The notes under the pieces: generated by a model
The model's database searches: none
The model's input: only the letters and a program-made list of their open reading frames with translations
Told to the model about the DNA's origin: nothing
In this document: positions 23,411 through 31,812 of the stretch, one piece after another
How positions within the stretch are numbered: the first letter of the stretch is position 1
Layout of the letters: each line of letters opens with the position of its first letter
Made by a program: the position numbers and the translations under genes
From: Lachnospiraceae bacterium UBA7199
GTDB taxonomy: Bacteria; Bacillota; Clostridia; Lachnospirales; Lachnospiraceae
Length of the DNA: 61,584 nucleotides
Assembly: GCA_002490775.1 (NCBI GenBank)
Contig: DKUR01000100.1
Coordinates: 1 to 61,584 of the forward strand
Reading direction: 5' to 3'

Positions 23411-24241
23411 TCATTGCGTTTTTGGTTTATCATCTGTATCTAAGGGTGGCTGGGAGTCAAGCCAGGGGGTAATCATTTCTGATATTTTTTTAACTGCGTT
23501 TTGGTCGCTGAATACAGAAGACATTGACAGGATGCAAAGGGCGCCCCAATAAGCATTTATGACTTTATTCCATTTATCTAAATTCGCATTTATTGTTTTT
23601 AAGTGTTTCATAGCTTCGCGATAAATATTAGGTATAGATTTTTTTTTATTGTCAAGGAATCTTTGTGTCATTACGCAGAGAAGCCAAGCACGATACTTTT
23701 TATTGCTAGTGCTATTATCAATTGCCCAAGTGTATAGATTTTGAAAAAGAGCAATTTTTTGTTCTGTAGACATTCTTTTGTCGTCAACAGTTTGAGGGGT
23801 ATTAGGAGTTACGTTAACCATTTTTTGCATGACTGTAACCTGTTCCCCTACAGTATCAACAGAGTGAATAATTGCCTCTAATTTTTCTTTCACACTATTT
23901 AATTCATCCAACTGTGTATTCATAATAGATTCATTTTTATTGTTAAGAATTTCTACATTTTCAGTAGTCTTAGCCAGCCTGTCAGTGGATTCCAAAATTC
24001 TAATTTTAATGTCATTCGTGGTACGTTCGCCGGAGATACTCATCCAGATGGCAATGACAGATAAAACAATAGAAGTAATTGTACTGGCAAAGGAAACCTG
24101 GGCAACAAAAGTATCTTTATTGCACAGAGAAAGCACAATGCTTCCAAGGGAAATAACTGAAGCAATTGCTATAAGATATTTAATGTGAAGTTTGTTTTTT
24201 TCGTTTTGTATTGTGTCTGCATTTTCTTTTTTTTCCATCAT
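23411..24241 (-). CDS. membrane-anchored coiled-coil protein, unknown
   Basis: This 276-residue protein begins with a charged cytoplasmic segment, then two membrane segments (about residues 24-41 and 47-68), followed by a coiled coil (DIKIRILESTDRLAKTTENVEI to KEKLEAIIHSVDTVGEQVTVMQ, about 75-140). The C-terminal soluble domain is helical and ends in a polar tail (DSQPPLDTDDKPKTQ). ATG 24241 and 24238 are adjacent alternatives, after AGAGAGG. It is divergent from the NERD gene. I do not recognise a family. The architecture suits a membrane sensor or effector component, but nothing shows a function. Confidence 0.65.
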   Translation of the reverse strand: MMEKKENADTIQNEKNKLHIKYLIAIASVISLGSIVLSLCNKDTFVAQVSFASTITSIVLSVIAIWMSISGERTTNDIKIRILESTDRLAKTTENVEILNNKNESIMNTQLDELNSVKEKLEAIIHSVDTVGEQVTVMQKMVNVTPNTPQTVDDKRMSTEQKIALFQNLYTWAIDNSTSNKKYRAWLLCVMTQRFLDNKKKSIPNIYREAMKHLKTINANLDKWNKVINAYWGALCILSMSSVFSDQNAVKKISEMITPWLDSQPPLDTDDKPKTQ

Positions 24242-24439
24242 TTGTACCTCTCTTTATTTTCGACCGTTAAAGTTTTATCTCAATTAAATTAGAACTTAGG
24301 TGTGAGGTATTGTATCATGATAAGAGGAGGAAGTAAATAAAAAAATGATTTAAACTGTTTGATATTACCTAAAGTTCATTGAGAGTGTTTTGAAAAGAAG
24401 GTATAGTAGAAATTAAAGAAAAATGTCGAGGAAAAGCAT

Positions 24440-25321
24440 ATGATTATATTATTTATGTTTTTTATATTGTTTCTAGTAGGAGTTTTATGCTTATTTTTTG
24501 TACTGATTACTGAGATAAAAAAATATAAAGAATCTGAATATTATAAGAGTACAAAATTCCCATACTGGAAGATGTATTTTGATAAAGGCAGGTTTGGCGA
24601 ATATGATACTTATAGATGTTTATGTTCTTTAGAAGGTTATAAAAAATATTTATTTAATTGCTACATTCCGAAGACAGACGGAACAACTACTGAAGCAGAC
24701 ATAATAATGATTCATGAGTCAGGAATTTATGTTTTTGAATCTAAGGAATATAGTGGATGGATATTTGGTACAGAAACGCAGCGGGAATGGACACAGGCAC
24801 TGCCGACAGGAAGGGGAAAAAGCCAAAAGGAGCAATTTTTTAATCCTATTATACAGAACAAAGTTCATTTAAAATGGCTGCAATTGTATTTGAAGGATTT
24901 GAGTAATGTGAAGTTTTATTCCTATATTGTTTTTGGTATGCAGTGTGAGTTGAAAAATATTACTTTGACAAGTGGTGAACACCATGTTGTTAAAAGAGAA
25001 GAGCTGTTGGAGACAGTTTTGCAAAACGCATTTGCATCGGCAGAAAAGATTCCAAAATTATTAATAAATGAAATATATGAGAAATTATATCCATTAACAC
25101 AGGTTGGAGAAATTGAGAAAAATGAACACATTGAAAATATAAGGAAGCGCTATGAGAAACCAGTTTCTTCTACAGAATTACCAGAAACACAGGAGAAAAT
25201 ATGTCCCCGCTGTGGAGCAAAATTGGTGCTTAAAGTGGCAAAAAGAGGGAATTATGCTGGCAATAAGTTTTATGGGTGTAAAAATTATCCGGGGTGTAAA
25301 TATATAGAAAATCTCAAATAA
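24440..25321 (+). CDS. NERD-domain protein with topoisomerase-type zinc finger
   Basis: This 293-residue protein has one N-terminal membrane helix (residues 2-24), then a NERD nuclease-related domain. The core reads FGEYDTYRCLCSLEG near residue 54, TTTEADIIMIHESGIYVFESKEYSGWIFG near residue 80 (putative catalytic D and ExK) and QFFNPIIQNKVHLKWL. The C-terminus is a topoisomerase I-type zinc ribbon, CPRCG and CKNYPGC. This order is common for NERD proteins thought to bind or cut nucleic acid. The remains of a DUF3427 helicase gene follow about 120 bases downstream. Nuclease activity and a defence role are inferred. Confidence 0.85.
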   Translation: MIILFMFFILFLVGVLCLFFVLITEIKKYKESEYYKSTKFPYWKMYFDKGRFGEYDTYRCLCSLEGYKKYLFNCYIPKTDGTTTEADIIMIHESGIYVFESKEYSGWIFGTETQREWTQALPTGRGKSQKEQFFNPIIQNKVHLKWLQLYLKDLSNVKFYSYIVFGMQCELKNITLTSGEHHVVKREELLETVLQNAFASAEKIPKLLINEIYEKLYPLTQVGEIEKNEHIENIRKRYEKPVSSTELPETQEKICPRCGAKLVLKVAKRGNYAGNKFYGCKNYPGCKYIENLK

Positions 25322-25442
25322 AATATAAAATGCTGATCTTGTATTATATAATATAATATTTCTAAAAGTATATAAGGTATTTGAAGAAAAATGGATTGGA
25401 ATGACTATGGATAAAAAGTAATCAGAGATAAAAAATTACAAG

Positions 25443-25724
25443 ATGGGTGTAATACGACATTTGTTGAATGCACAAAATATTGGCGGTTATTTTTATGATG
25501 AAGACACAAAAACGCTTCCCGTATTTATTAATTATGACAAGGCAGATGATGCAATTGCATATGAAGATAGATTTGTTTCGGAAAATCAATTAATTGTGTT
25601 GTCAAAGCATTCCAGAAAAGTAACCTCAAAAGATGTTGTACATACTTATAAGAGCAGGGAAGCAGATAGAGATGAAAACAATAGAAGCACGAGGCAGCAA
25701 AGTGGCTTTTGCCGGAAGAATTAG
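25443..25724 (+). pseudogene. remnant of the C-terminus of a DUF3427 helicase-type protein
   Basis: The 93-codon frame contains the recognisable end of DUF3427 proteins, which are fused to superfamily II helicases and restriction-like nucleases: GGYFYDEDTKTLPVFINYDKADDAIAYEDRF and SENQLIVLSKHSRKVTSKDVVHTYKSREADRD. The large helicase part is missing, the N-terminus has no family sequence, and the last residues are out of register. This is a decayed gene rather than a functional one. The neighbouring NERD gene may be the surviving part of the same former DNA-processing locus. Confidence 0.7.
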
Positions 25725-25769
25725 ATAGTGTGGATTGGCTTCCGGCGGATTTGGGATTGATTGAAAAGC

Positions 25770-26627
25770 TTAAAAGCTTTTCCGGTACTTTAAAGGCGAG
25801 TTCCCATACTGCCTTTTAAACATTCGGATAAAGTGGCTGACATTGGGGAAGCCGGCGCACAGTGCCACTTCTGTGACAGGAAGTTTTGTTGTTTCCAGAA
25901 GCTGTTTAGCGTAAGTAAGGCGTAAATGATTGGTGTAATCAGAAAAAGTCAGCTTGAAGTGCTCTTTAAAGTAACGGGAAATATATTTTTCTGATAAATG
26001 AAACTGAGAAGAAAGTTCTTTTAGTGAGAGTTTTCCTGTGTAATGCTCCTGAATATAGGCAAGCATTTCTCTTTGCAGGTTGATTTGGCTGCCGGGAAGA
26101 GATGGGGGAAGCATCAGGTGATTTGCTGCTATAAGATCAAGTGATTTTAGCAGTAGGAGGCGGGTTTTTATCTGGCAATGGAGAGATACTGTTTCCTGAT
26201 TAAGCAGAACAATTTCCTCTAAAATGCTGCATAGTTCTTTTGACAAGGCGGGATCAGAAATTTCCTGTGATAACTGGAGCTGACCACTGCGGAGAGGCAT
26301 AAGAAGGTCAGCTTCAAGGCTATCCATTGTCTGGAAGGAAATAAACTCTAAGGGAAACAGCAAGGTAAAATAGGCCACAGACATATCATCAGAACGCATG
26401 AAATGCAAAGATCTTGGATTAACCAGAAAAATAGATCCATCATGTCCCAAATAATCCTGTCCTTCAATGGAGACATGAAGTGTCCCCTGTCTGATATAAA
26501 TGATTTCAAGTTCATCATGCCAATGTACTGGAAACTGAAATGGATGGTGAACATTGTGGATAAAATATTGATCATAAGGATATTCCTTAGTACCATGAGG
26601 AATGTTTTCTTTTAATTCTACTATCAT
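25770..26627 (-). CDS. AraC family transcriptional regulator
   Basis: This 285-residue regulator has an N-terminal cupin sensor domain (FPVHWHDELEIIYIRQGTLHVSIEG, about residues 30-110) and a C-terminal double helix-turn-helix. The first HTH is LSLKELSSQFHLSEKYISRYFKE near residue 200; the second is LPVTEVALCAGFPNVSHFIRMFKRQYGNSP near residue 245, ending in the standard P-x-x-Y-R motif. It is transcribed divergently from the MATE transporter gene, with 143 bases between the starts, so that gene is the likely target. Inducers of this subgroup are usually sugars or small aromatics; none can be named here. Confidence 0.92.
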   Translation of the reverse strand: MIVELKENIPHGTKEYPYDQYFIHNVHHPFQFPVHWHDELEIIYIRQGTLHVSIEGQDYLGHDGSIFLVNPRSLHFMRSDDMSVAYFTLLFPLEFISFQTMDSLEADLLMPLRSGQLQLSQEISDPALSKELCSILEEIVLLNQETVSLHCQIKTRLLLLKSLDLIAANHLMLPPSLPGSQINLQREMLAYIQEHYTGKLSLKELSSQFHLSEKYISRYFKEHFKLTFSDYTNHLRLTYAKQLLETTKLPVTEVALCAGFPNVSHFIRMFKRQYGNSPLKYRKSF

Positions 26628-26770
26628 AGACTTTTAAAGCCTCTTCTTTTTTTCTATTCAGTATACCATACAAGGTAGAAAAAGTGCAATTTTTTGCTGA
26701 AAAAATGCAAGTATTTCTCATTAGAAAAAGATAAAATATAATATTAGTAAGATAAATTGGAGGAATACTT

Positions 26771-28093
26771 ATGAAAGGCGAAAGAAAAACTTTAGGACAG
26801 TTGTTTATACCAATCTGTCTTGAAACCTTGTGCTTTATGTTAACTGGCATGGTGGACACCATGATGCTGTCTTCTGTGGGAGATCAGGCGGTAGGTGCTG
26901 TTGGGACAGCAAATACATATATCGGAATTTTCATTATTATGTTTTCTATCATATCTTCTGGGATGATTGCAGTTATGACACAGTATATAGGTGCAGGAAG
27001 AAAAGGTGTTGCTTATCAGGCAAGACAATTAGGGCTTATGTTTAATGCAGTAATTGGAGTAATATTGTCAATTATCTTATTTTGTTTTGCAGAAAATGTA
27101 CTTTTGATAGTTGGTGTGGCGGACAGACTGCGGGAATATGCGGTTACTTATCTTAAAATTGTGGGCGGATGCTGTATTCTAAACGCACTCATTCCTATTT
27201 TTTCAAGCTATTTAAGGGCTTTTGGACATACCAGACAGCCTCTGCTGGCTACAATTGTAGGAAATATTGTTAATTTAATTTTAAATGCGGTTTTTTTATT
27301 TGTTTTTCATATGGGAGTAATGGGAGTGGCGCTTGCCACAGTGATCTCCAGGGTATTGAATCTTTTGATTGTGATAACAGCTTCTCATTTACTGGTAGAT
27401 GCAGGGAAAGATCCGGAACGGATTGCTAATAAAGAGGTATTCAGGAAGATTATCCGCATTGGGCTGCCCTCTGCATTAGAGACAGGATTGTATAACTTTG
27501 CAATGACGTTGATTATTCGGTTTTTAAATCAGATGGATACAGAAGGCATCAATGTAACAGCTCGTTCCTATGCCATGCAGATCACTAATTTTTCTTATTG
27601 CGCGGGGGCGGCACTGGCGCAGGCGAATGCTATTTTAACAGGCTGGCGGATAGGGGCCGGTAAATATGAGGAATGTGATAAGGGAACAAAGAAAGCGGCG
27701 CTTATTGGTGTGATGGCAGCGGCTGTGCTGGAAAGTGCATTTGCAGCATCCTCTGGTATTTTAATGAGAGCATTTACTGAGGATTCCATGATGATCACAT
27801 TAGTGGGAAGGCTGCTCATAATAGATATTTTTCTTGAAGTAGGGCGGACGACGAATCTGGTTTTTGGCCATGCCTTGAAAACCAGCGGTGATGCTATATT
27901 TACTACAGTAATTGCAGCAATATTTATGTATCTTTGTGCGGTGGGTGGAACTTGGTTTTTTGGAATTCATTTAGGGCTGATGGTTTCAGGGGCATATATT
28001 GGTCTTGCAATGGATGAATGTGTGCGTGCTGTGTGTATGTATTTGCGCTGGCGGAGCGGAAAATGGAGGAAAAAAGGATTGATCAGCACTTAA
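26771..28093 (+). CDS. MATE family efflux transporter
   Basis: This 440-residue protein has twelve predicted membrane segments and MATE features: PICLETLCFMLTGMVDTMMLSSVGDQAVGAVG at the start, and the internal repeat GAALAQANAILTGWRIGAGKYEECDKGTKKA near residue 280. It exchanges cations for organic substrates across the cytoplasmic membrane. AATTGGAGG precedes ATG 26771, and TATAAT (26737-26742) lies 29 bases upstream without a clear -35. It is divergent from an AraC regulator, which probably controls it. Substrate unknown. Confidence 0.92.
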   Translation: MKGERKTLGQLFIPICLETLCFMLTGMVDTMMLSSVGDQAVGAVGTANTYIGIFIIMFSIISSGMIAVMTQYIGAGRKGVAYQARQLGLMFNAVIGVILSIILFCFAENVLLIVGVADRLREYAVTYLKIVGGCCILNALIPIFSSYLRAFGHTRQPLLATIVGNIVNLILNAVFLFVFHMGVMGVALATVISRVLNLLIVITASHLLVDAGKDPERIANKEVFRKIIRIGLPSALETGLYNFAMTLIIRFLNQMDTEGINVTARSYAMQITNFSYCAGAALAQANAILTGWRIGAGKYEECDKGTKKAALIGVMAAAVLESAFAASSGILMRAFTEDSMMITLVGRLLIIDIFLEVGRTTNLVFGHALKTSGDAIFTTVIAAIFMYLCAVGGTWFFGIHLGLMVSGAYIGLAMDECVRAVCMYLRWRSGKWRKKGLIST

Positions 28094-28144
28094 AAATTGT
28101 CATAAAATATGCAGTTGGTGTAATAAAATCAGGCGGAGAACAGA

Positions 28145-28172
28145 TAAGTATTTTGTAAATATGTGCCGATAA
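28145..28172 (+). promoter_or_regulatory. sigma-28 (SigD/FliA-type) promoter
   Basis: TAAG (28145-28148), 16 bases and GCCGATAA (28165-28172) match the flagellar sigma factor consensus; the -10 is perfect. It lies 85 bases before the ATG of the DUF6033-like gene, placing that gene in the motility regulon. Confidence 0.75.
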
Positions 28173-28190
28173 AAACATTAATAAAAGTGT

Positions 28191-28252
28191 GCCGCTTGGA
28201 CCTTTCAGGAAAGCGGCGCAGTCCTGAATGACGGAGGGACTGCAGAAAGGAG
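28191..28252 (+). promoter_or_regulatory. leader with two hairpins before the DUF6033-like gene
   Basis: GCCGCTT (28191-28197) pairs with AAGCGGC (28211-28217), and GCAGTCC (28218-28224) pairs with GGACTGC (28237-28243). Both loops contain GGA, and the ribosome site AAAGGAG (28246-28252) follows at once. GGA in hairpin loops next to a ribosome site is how CsrA targets flagellin leaders in other Firmicutes, so CsrA control is a possibility. Confidence 0.45.
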
Positions 28253-28256
28253 AAAC

Positions 28257-29411
28257 ATGCAGATTGGAGCAAATTTATCTGACAGAACCAGTGCCATGTA
28301 CAAAAACAGTGCAAGAACTAACTATGCCGGCGCAGTTTTTGGTGTGTCAAAAGAGGAGATGGCTTATCAGCAGTTCGGTGTCAGCAGTGCAGTGACTAAG
28401 GCGGAAAATGCTTCTAAGGGAGAATTTTTAGGCATGACTATGGTTCCTGAACCAGGGGAATCTTCCGTTTACGGAATGAGTGCATTGTGGCCAGAGGACT
28501 CGACGCCTGATAATCCTATCGTACAGATTATTTCAAATTTGGGCGGAAAGAAAGAAGTCTATAACGTAGATGTAAGCAAGGTGGATCCAAGGAACGCTTC
28601 CTCTCTTGAAATGTTTGCCCTGCTTAGTTATTCTGACAAAATGGGGATTTCTAATGGAGGGACTTTTGGATCTTTTCATCAGGCAAAGGTATATGCAAGT
28701 AATGCACAGGAGAACGGATACATTGAGGATTTGTCTGGGCATAAGGCGTTTTTAAGCTACAAATTTGACTGGGAAAAGTGCATAGGAACCATGATGGGCG
28801 AATATTTTACTGCACAGGTTTACAATCAGTATGAAAATTGTAAGAAACTGCTTGCAACATTTGATGCCTTTTCCAAGCAGTTAGAACAGTCAGAAGAAGG
28901 CACGGATTATTTGGAATTGATCAGAAGCAGGAAGGATGAAATATTAGAAAAAGTAAAAAAGGGGAAGACGGAGCCTGTTATTCAAACGGGAGCCCAAGCC
29001 TTTTCGGAAAAGGAATGGGACAGACTGCTTGAGCAGTTTGACTCGGCAGAAGATGCACTAAAAGCGATGATGCGCGAAGAACATGCAAAGAGATTGAAAG
29101 AGCAGATCAATAAAGCTGAAATCATGAATGACATGGACAAGGAAGCAGAAAGAATTCTTACCAGCGAGTCAACAATGTGCACCCTTCCTTCGGCAGAATC
29201 TGGAAAAGAAAATGTGCGTTACATTACCTGGTATACGGAAGAAGGAATTTTTTGCAGAAAAGCAGGACAAAAGGAAGGCTACGAATGGTCCATTGCCTTT
29301 GAAAACAGTGATCAGTACGATAAGGTGATGGAATATCTATGTCAGCAGGAAGAAGACTCCGATTGGAAATTTGCCGCTGATGAAAGCTTTTGGAGAAGAT
29401 TTCTTGGATGA
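28257..29411 (+). CDS. DUF6033-like protein of the motility regulon
   Basis: This 384-residue protein has no signal peptide or membrane segment. It opens MQIGANLSDRTSAMYKN, followed by FGVSKEEMAYQQFG, a beta-rich middle (EVYNVDVSKVDPRNASSLEMFALLSY), and a long helical C-terminal half with coiled-coil character (YENCKKLLATFDAFSKQLEQSEEG, about residues 190-305). It resembles what I recall of DUF6033 proteins in Lachnospiraceae; that assignment is tentative. A sigma-28-type promoter and a hairpin leader lie directly upstream, so co-expression with flagellar genes is likely. Its absence of an export signal leaves open a cytoplasmic role or export through the flagellar secretion apparatus. Confidence 0.6.
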   Translation: MQIGANLSDRTSAMYKNSARTNYAGAVFGVSKEEMAYQQFGVSSAVTKAENASKGEFLGMTMVPEPGESSVYGMSALWPEDSTPDNPIVQIISNLGGKKEVYNVDVSKVDPRNASSLEMFALLSYSDKMGISNGGTFGSFHQAKVYASNAQENGYIEDLSGHKAFLSYKFDWEKCIGTMMGEYFTAQVYNQYENCKKLLATFDAFSKQLEQSEEGTDYLELIRSRKDEILEKVKKGKTEPVIQTGAQAFSEKEWDRLLEQFDSAEDALKAMMREEHAKRLKEQINKAEIMNDMDKEAERILTSESTMCTLPSAESGKENVRYITWYTEEGIFCRKAGQKEGYEWSIAFENSDQYDKVMEYLCQQEEDSDWKFAADESFWRRFLG

Positions 29412-29492
29412 TTTTTTCAAAATAGCTGCCACAAATTTGTACAGGAATTAGAAAGTACATAAATGAAACAACAATTTAGAGTTTAATACACA

Positions 29493-29531
29493 GAAAACAG
29501 GGATAGGTCTGCAAGACTTATCCTTGTTTTC
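29493..29531. terminator. bidirectional hairpin terminator
   Basis: Seventeen-base arms at 29493-29509 (start GAAAACAGGG) and 29515-29531 (end CTTGTTTTC) pair with few mismatches around a five-base loop. They separate the DUF6033-like gene from the galactanase promoter. Confidence 0.75.
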
Positions 29532-29544
29532 GTGTACAGATATC

Positions 29545-29610
29545 TTGAATCTGCAAAGGATGTCGTATATAATTTAACTTGTTATTTGTACTATGATTAT
29601 ATTAGTACAA
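29545..29610 (+). promoter_or_regulatory. galactanase promoter and downstream operator
   Basis: TTGAAT (29545-29550) and TATAAT (29568-29573) are 17 bases apart. Just past the expected start site, TTGTACTA (29586-29593) and TAGTACAA (29603-29610) form an inverted repeat with a nine-base spacer. This position suits a repressor that blocks elongation or initiation. No regulator gene adjoins it. Confidence 0.6.
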
Positions 29611-29713
29611 GGCTATTTGTGCGGGCATTATGAATAATTTTGATGGCAGACAAAAAAGTGCCTTCGAAAATTTCTCATTGTCCATCGCTTATGATCTGGA
29701 ATGGAGGATTACT

Positions 29714-31750
29714 ATGAGGCGATTTTGTACAAAATTATTGGTATTATGTGCCATTGTTGGTTTTGGCGCAGGAATTTTGGCAGGATGCGGGGCAAAGGAT
29801 GAGGTATCTTCCACGCAGACACAGGAAGCATCACAAGCGGAAACCGCAGAGCAAGAAGTAATTGCATTTGCTCTGCCTGATGGTCAGGAGGAAGCTGATG
29901 TTTATATAGAACCAATTCCGGATATTTCAGATGATTTTATAAGGGGGATGGATGCATCTTCTGTGCTTGTGAATGAAAAAAGCGGTGCGGTTTATTATAA
30001 CTATGAAGGCGAAGTTCAGGATGTGTTTATGACGCTGGCACAGTCTGGAGTAAATTACATCCGCCTGCGGGTATGGAATGATCCGTATGATGAAAAAGGG
30101 AATGGATATGGCGGTGGTAATAATGATGTTGCAACAGCTATAGAGCTTGGAAGAAGGGCGAGCAAATATGGCATGAAGGTATGCATTGATTTTCATTATT
30201 CGGATTTCTGGGCAGATCCTAAGAGACAGCACGCACCTAAGGCATGGGAAGGTATGAGCGCTGATGAAAAAAGCAGTGCACTTTACGAATTTACAAAGAC
30301 AAGTCTTTCGGAAATTCTTGATGCTGGTGTGAATGTAGGGATGGTTCAGATTGGTAATGAAATTAATAATGGCATGTCAGGGGAGATGAAAACATCTGCG
30401 GTCATGAAGCTTTTAGATGCAGGCAGCAGAGGGGTGCGCGAAATATCCAGGCAGTATGAAAAAGAGATTCAAGTTGTTGTACATTATACGAATATAGATG
30501 AAGCTGATAAAATTGACAGTATAGCGGGTGATTTACAGAATTACGGTATTGATTATGATATTTTTGCATTATCCTACTATCCTTTTTGGGATGGAACAAT
30601 GGAAAATATGCAGGAAGTTGCTAAAAATATTCAGGATAAGTATGACAAGAAGGTAATGATTGCAGAAACTTCTTACTGCTACACTTCCGAAGATGGAGAT
30701 GGCAGCAAAAACAGCTTTGAAGGCATAGAAGATTTGGTTGAGGGATATGCTGCTACAGTACAAAGCCAGGCATCCATGATTCGGGATATCTGTGCCGCGG
30801 CAAACGAAGCCGGTGCGCTGGGAATATTCTATTGGGAAGGAACATGGATTCCGGTGGGACCTGCGGATAAAGACAATTCTCCTTTATGGGAGGAGTTTGG
30901 AAGCGGATGGGCAAGCAGCTATGCGGCTGAGTATGATCCCGAGGATGCAGGGCTTTACTATGGAGGATGTTCCTGGGATAATCAGGCTATGTTTGATTTT
31001 GAGGGGCATCCTCTTGCGTCCTTAAATGTTTTTAAATACTTAAAATATGGCGCTGTTGCGCCACTGGCAATTGATTCTATTCCTGAAGTGCATGTTTCCT
31101 GTGATGTGGGAGGGGAAGTTAAGCTTCCTGAAACAATTGACGTAATTTACAATGACCGTTCGGCCAATGCACAGGTGGCTGTTACATGGGATGAAATACA
31201 GCTTGCTGCTATTGACACAAAAAATGGAGGCATTTATGAGATTGGCGGACTTTTGGAGGACGGGACAAAGACTACCTGTTACGTGGAGGTTAAAATGATC
31301 AATCATGTGCAGAATCCAAGCTTTGAGGATGTCGATACTTCGATGTGGAAGGTCGCCTATGAAGGCAGCAGCAACCCTACGGATTTCCAGGTAAAAGCGG
31401 ATGATGCTTATACAGGTGAGGTTGCTTTTCACTTTTGGTCAGGAGATTCTGATATGGATTTTTCCATTACACAGGAGCTTACAGATTTAGAGCCTGGAAC
31501 TTATCAGCTTTCTGTTTATGCGCAGGGCGGTGATTTGTCAGAAAATTCTGAGATGGAATTATTTGCGGTAACTGGCGGCGAAGAACAGACAGCTCCCTTT
31601 ATGGTAACTACCTGGGCAGACTGGAAGAATCCTTCTATTCCTCAAATTAAGATTACGGATGGAACATTAATGATTGGAGTGCGTATGAAGTGTAATGCTG
31701 GAAGCTGGGGAACAGTGGATGATTTTATATTAAACAGAATTTCTGATTAA
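29714..31750 (+). CDS. GH53 endo-beta-1,4-galactanase lipoprotein
   Basis: This 678-residue lipoprotein would hydrolyse beta-1,4-galactan of pectin or arabinogalactan side chains at the cell surface. MRRFCTKLLVLCAIVGFGAG and lipobox LAGC place the modified cysteine near residue 25. The GH53 domain spans about 70-440, with acid/base E216 in MVQIGNEINNG and nucleophile E318 in VMIAETSYCY. An Ig-like domain follows (about 455-525, EVKLPETIDVIYND), and then a C-terminal jelly roll (NPSFEDVDTSMWKV onward) that resembles CBM61, a galactan-binding module. ATG 29714 has GGAGG seven bases upstream and is preferred to ATG 29630, which would bury the signal peptide. Confidence 0.92.
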   Translation: MRRFCTKLLVLCAIVGFGAGILAGCGAKDEVSSTQTQEASQAETAEQEVIAFALPDGQEEADVYIEPIPDISDDFIRGMDASSVLVNEKSGAVYYNYEGEVQDVFMTLAQSGVNYIRLRVWNDPYDEKGNGYGGGNNDVATAIELGRRASKYGMKVCIDFHYSDFWADPKRQHAPKAWEGMSADEKSSALYEFTKTSLSEILDAGVNVGMVQIGNEINNGMSGEMKTSAVMKLLDAGSRGVREISRQYEKEIQVVVHYTNIDEADKIDSIAGDLQNYGIDYDIFALSYYPFWDGTMENMQEVAKNIQDKYDKKVMIAETSYCYTSEDGDGSKNSFEGIEDLVEGYAATVQSQASMIRDICAAANEAGALGIFYWEGTWIPVGPADKDNSPLWEEFGSGWASSYAAEYDPEDAGLYYGGCSWDNQAMFDFEGHPLASLNVFKYLKYGAVAPLAIDSIPEVHVSCDVGGEVKLPETIDVIYNDRSANAQVAVTWDEIQLAAIDTKNGGIYEIGGLLEDGTKTTCYVEVKMINHVQNPSFEDVDTSMWKVAYEGSSNPTDFQVKADDAYTGEVAFHFWSGDSDMDFSITQELTDLEPGTYQLSVYAQGGDLSENSEMELFAVTGGEEQTAPFMVTTWADWKNPSIPQIKITDGTLMIGVRMKCNAGSWGTVDDFILNRISD

Positions 31751-31764
31751 TTGCAGCAATTTTC

Positions 31765-31810
31765 TATTTAAGCAGTACCGCAGGCAAGCTTGCGATATGC
31801 ATGGGGATTA
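31765..31810 (+). repeat. repeated leader element, copy 2
   Basis: The second copy matches 8043-8089 at nearly every base outside the hairpin (shared ends TATTTAAGCAGTA and GCTTGCGATATGCATGGGG). The inner stem is partly degenerate, CCGCAGGCAAGCTTGCG, with the short palindrome GCAAGCTTGC. It lies 15 bases past the galactanase stop and provides GGGGA as ribosome site of the channel gene. Confidence 0.7.
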
Positions 31811-31812
31811 GA

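Noticed and set aside
28191..28252. A c-di-GMP riboswitch before the DUF6033-like gene
   Set aside because: The conserved core of the GEMM-I aptamer is not present; the two simple hairpins do not form that fold.
8043..31810. A 23.7-kb mobile island flanked by direct repeats
   Set aside because: The interval holds chromosomal-type genes such as pepT and no integrase, transposase or plasmid functions. The repeats are more likely leaders, though recombination between them remains possible.
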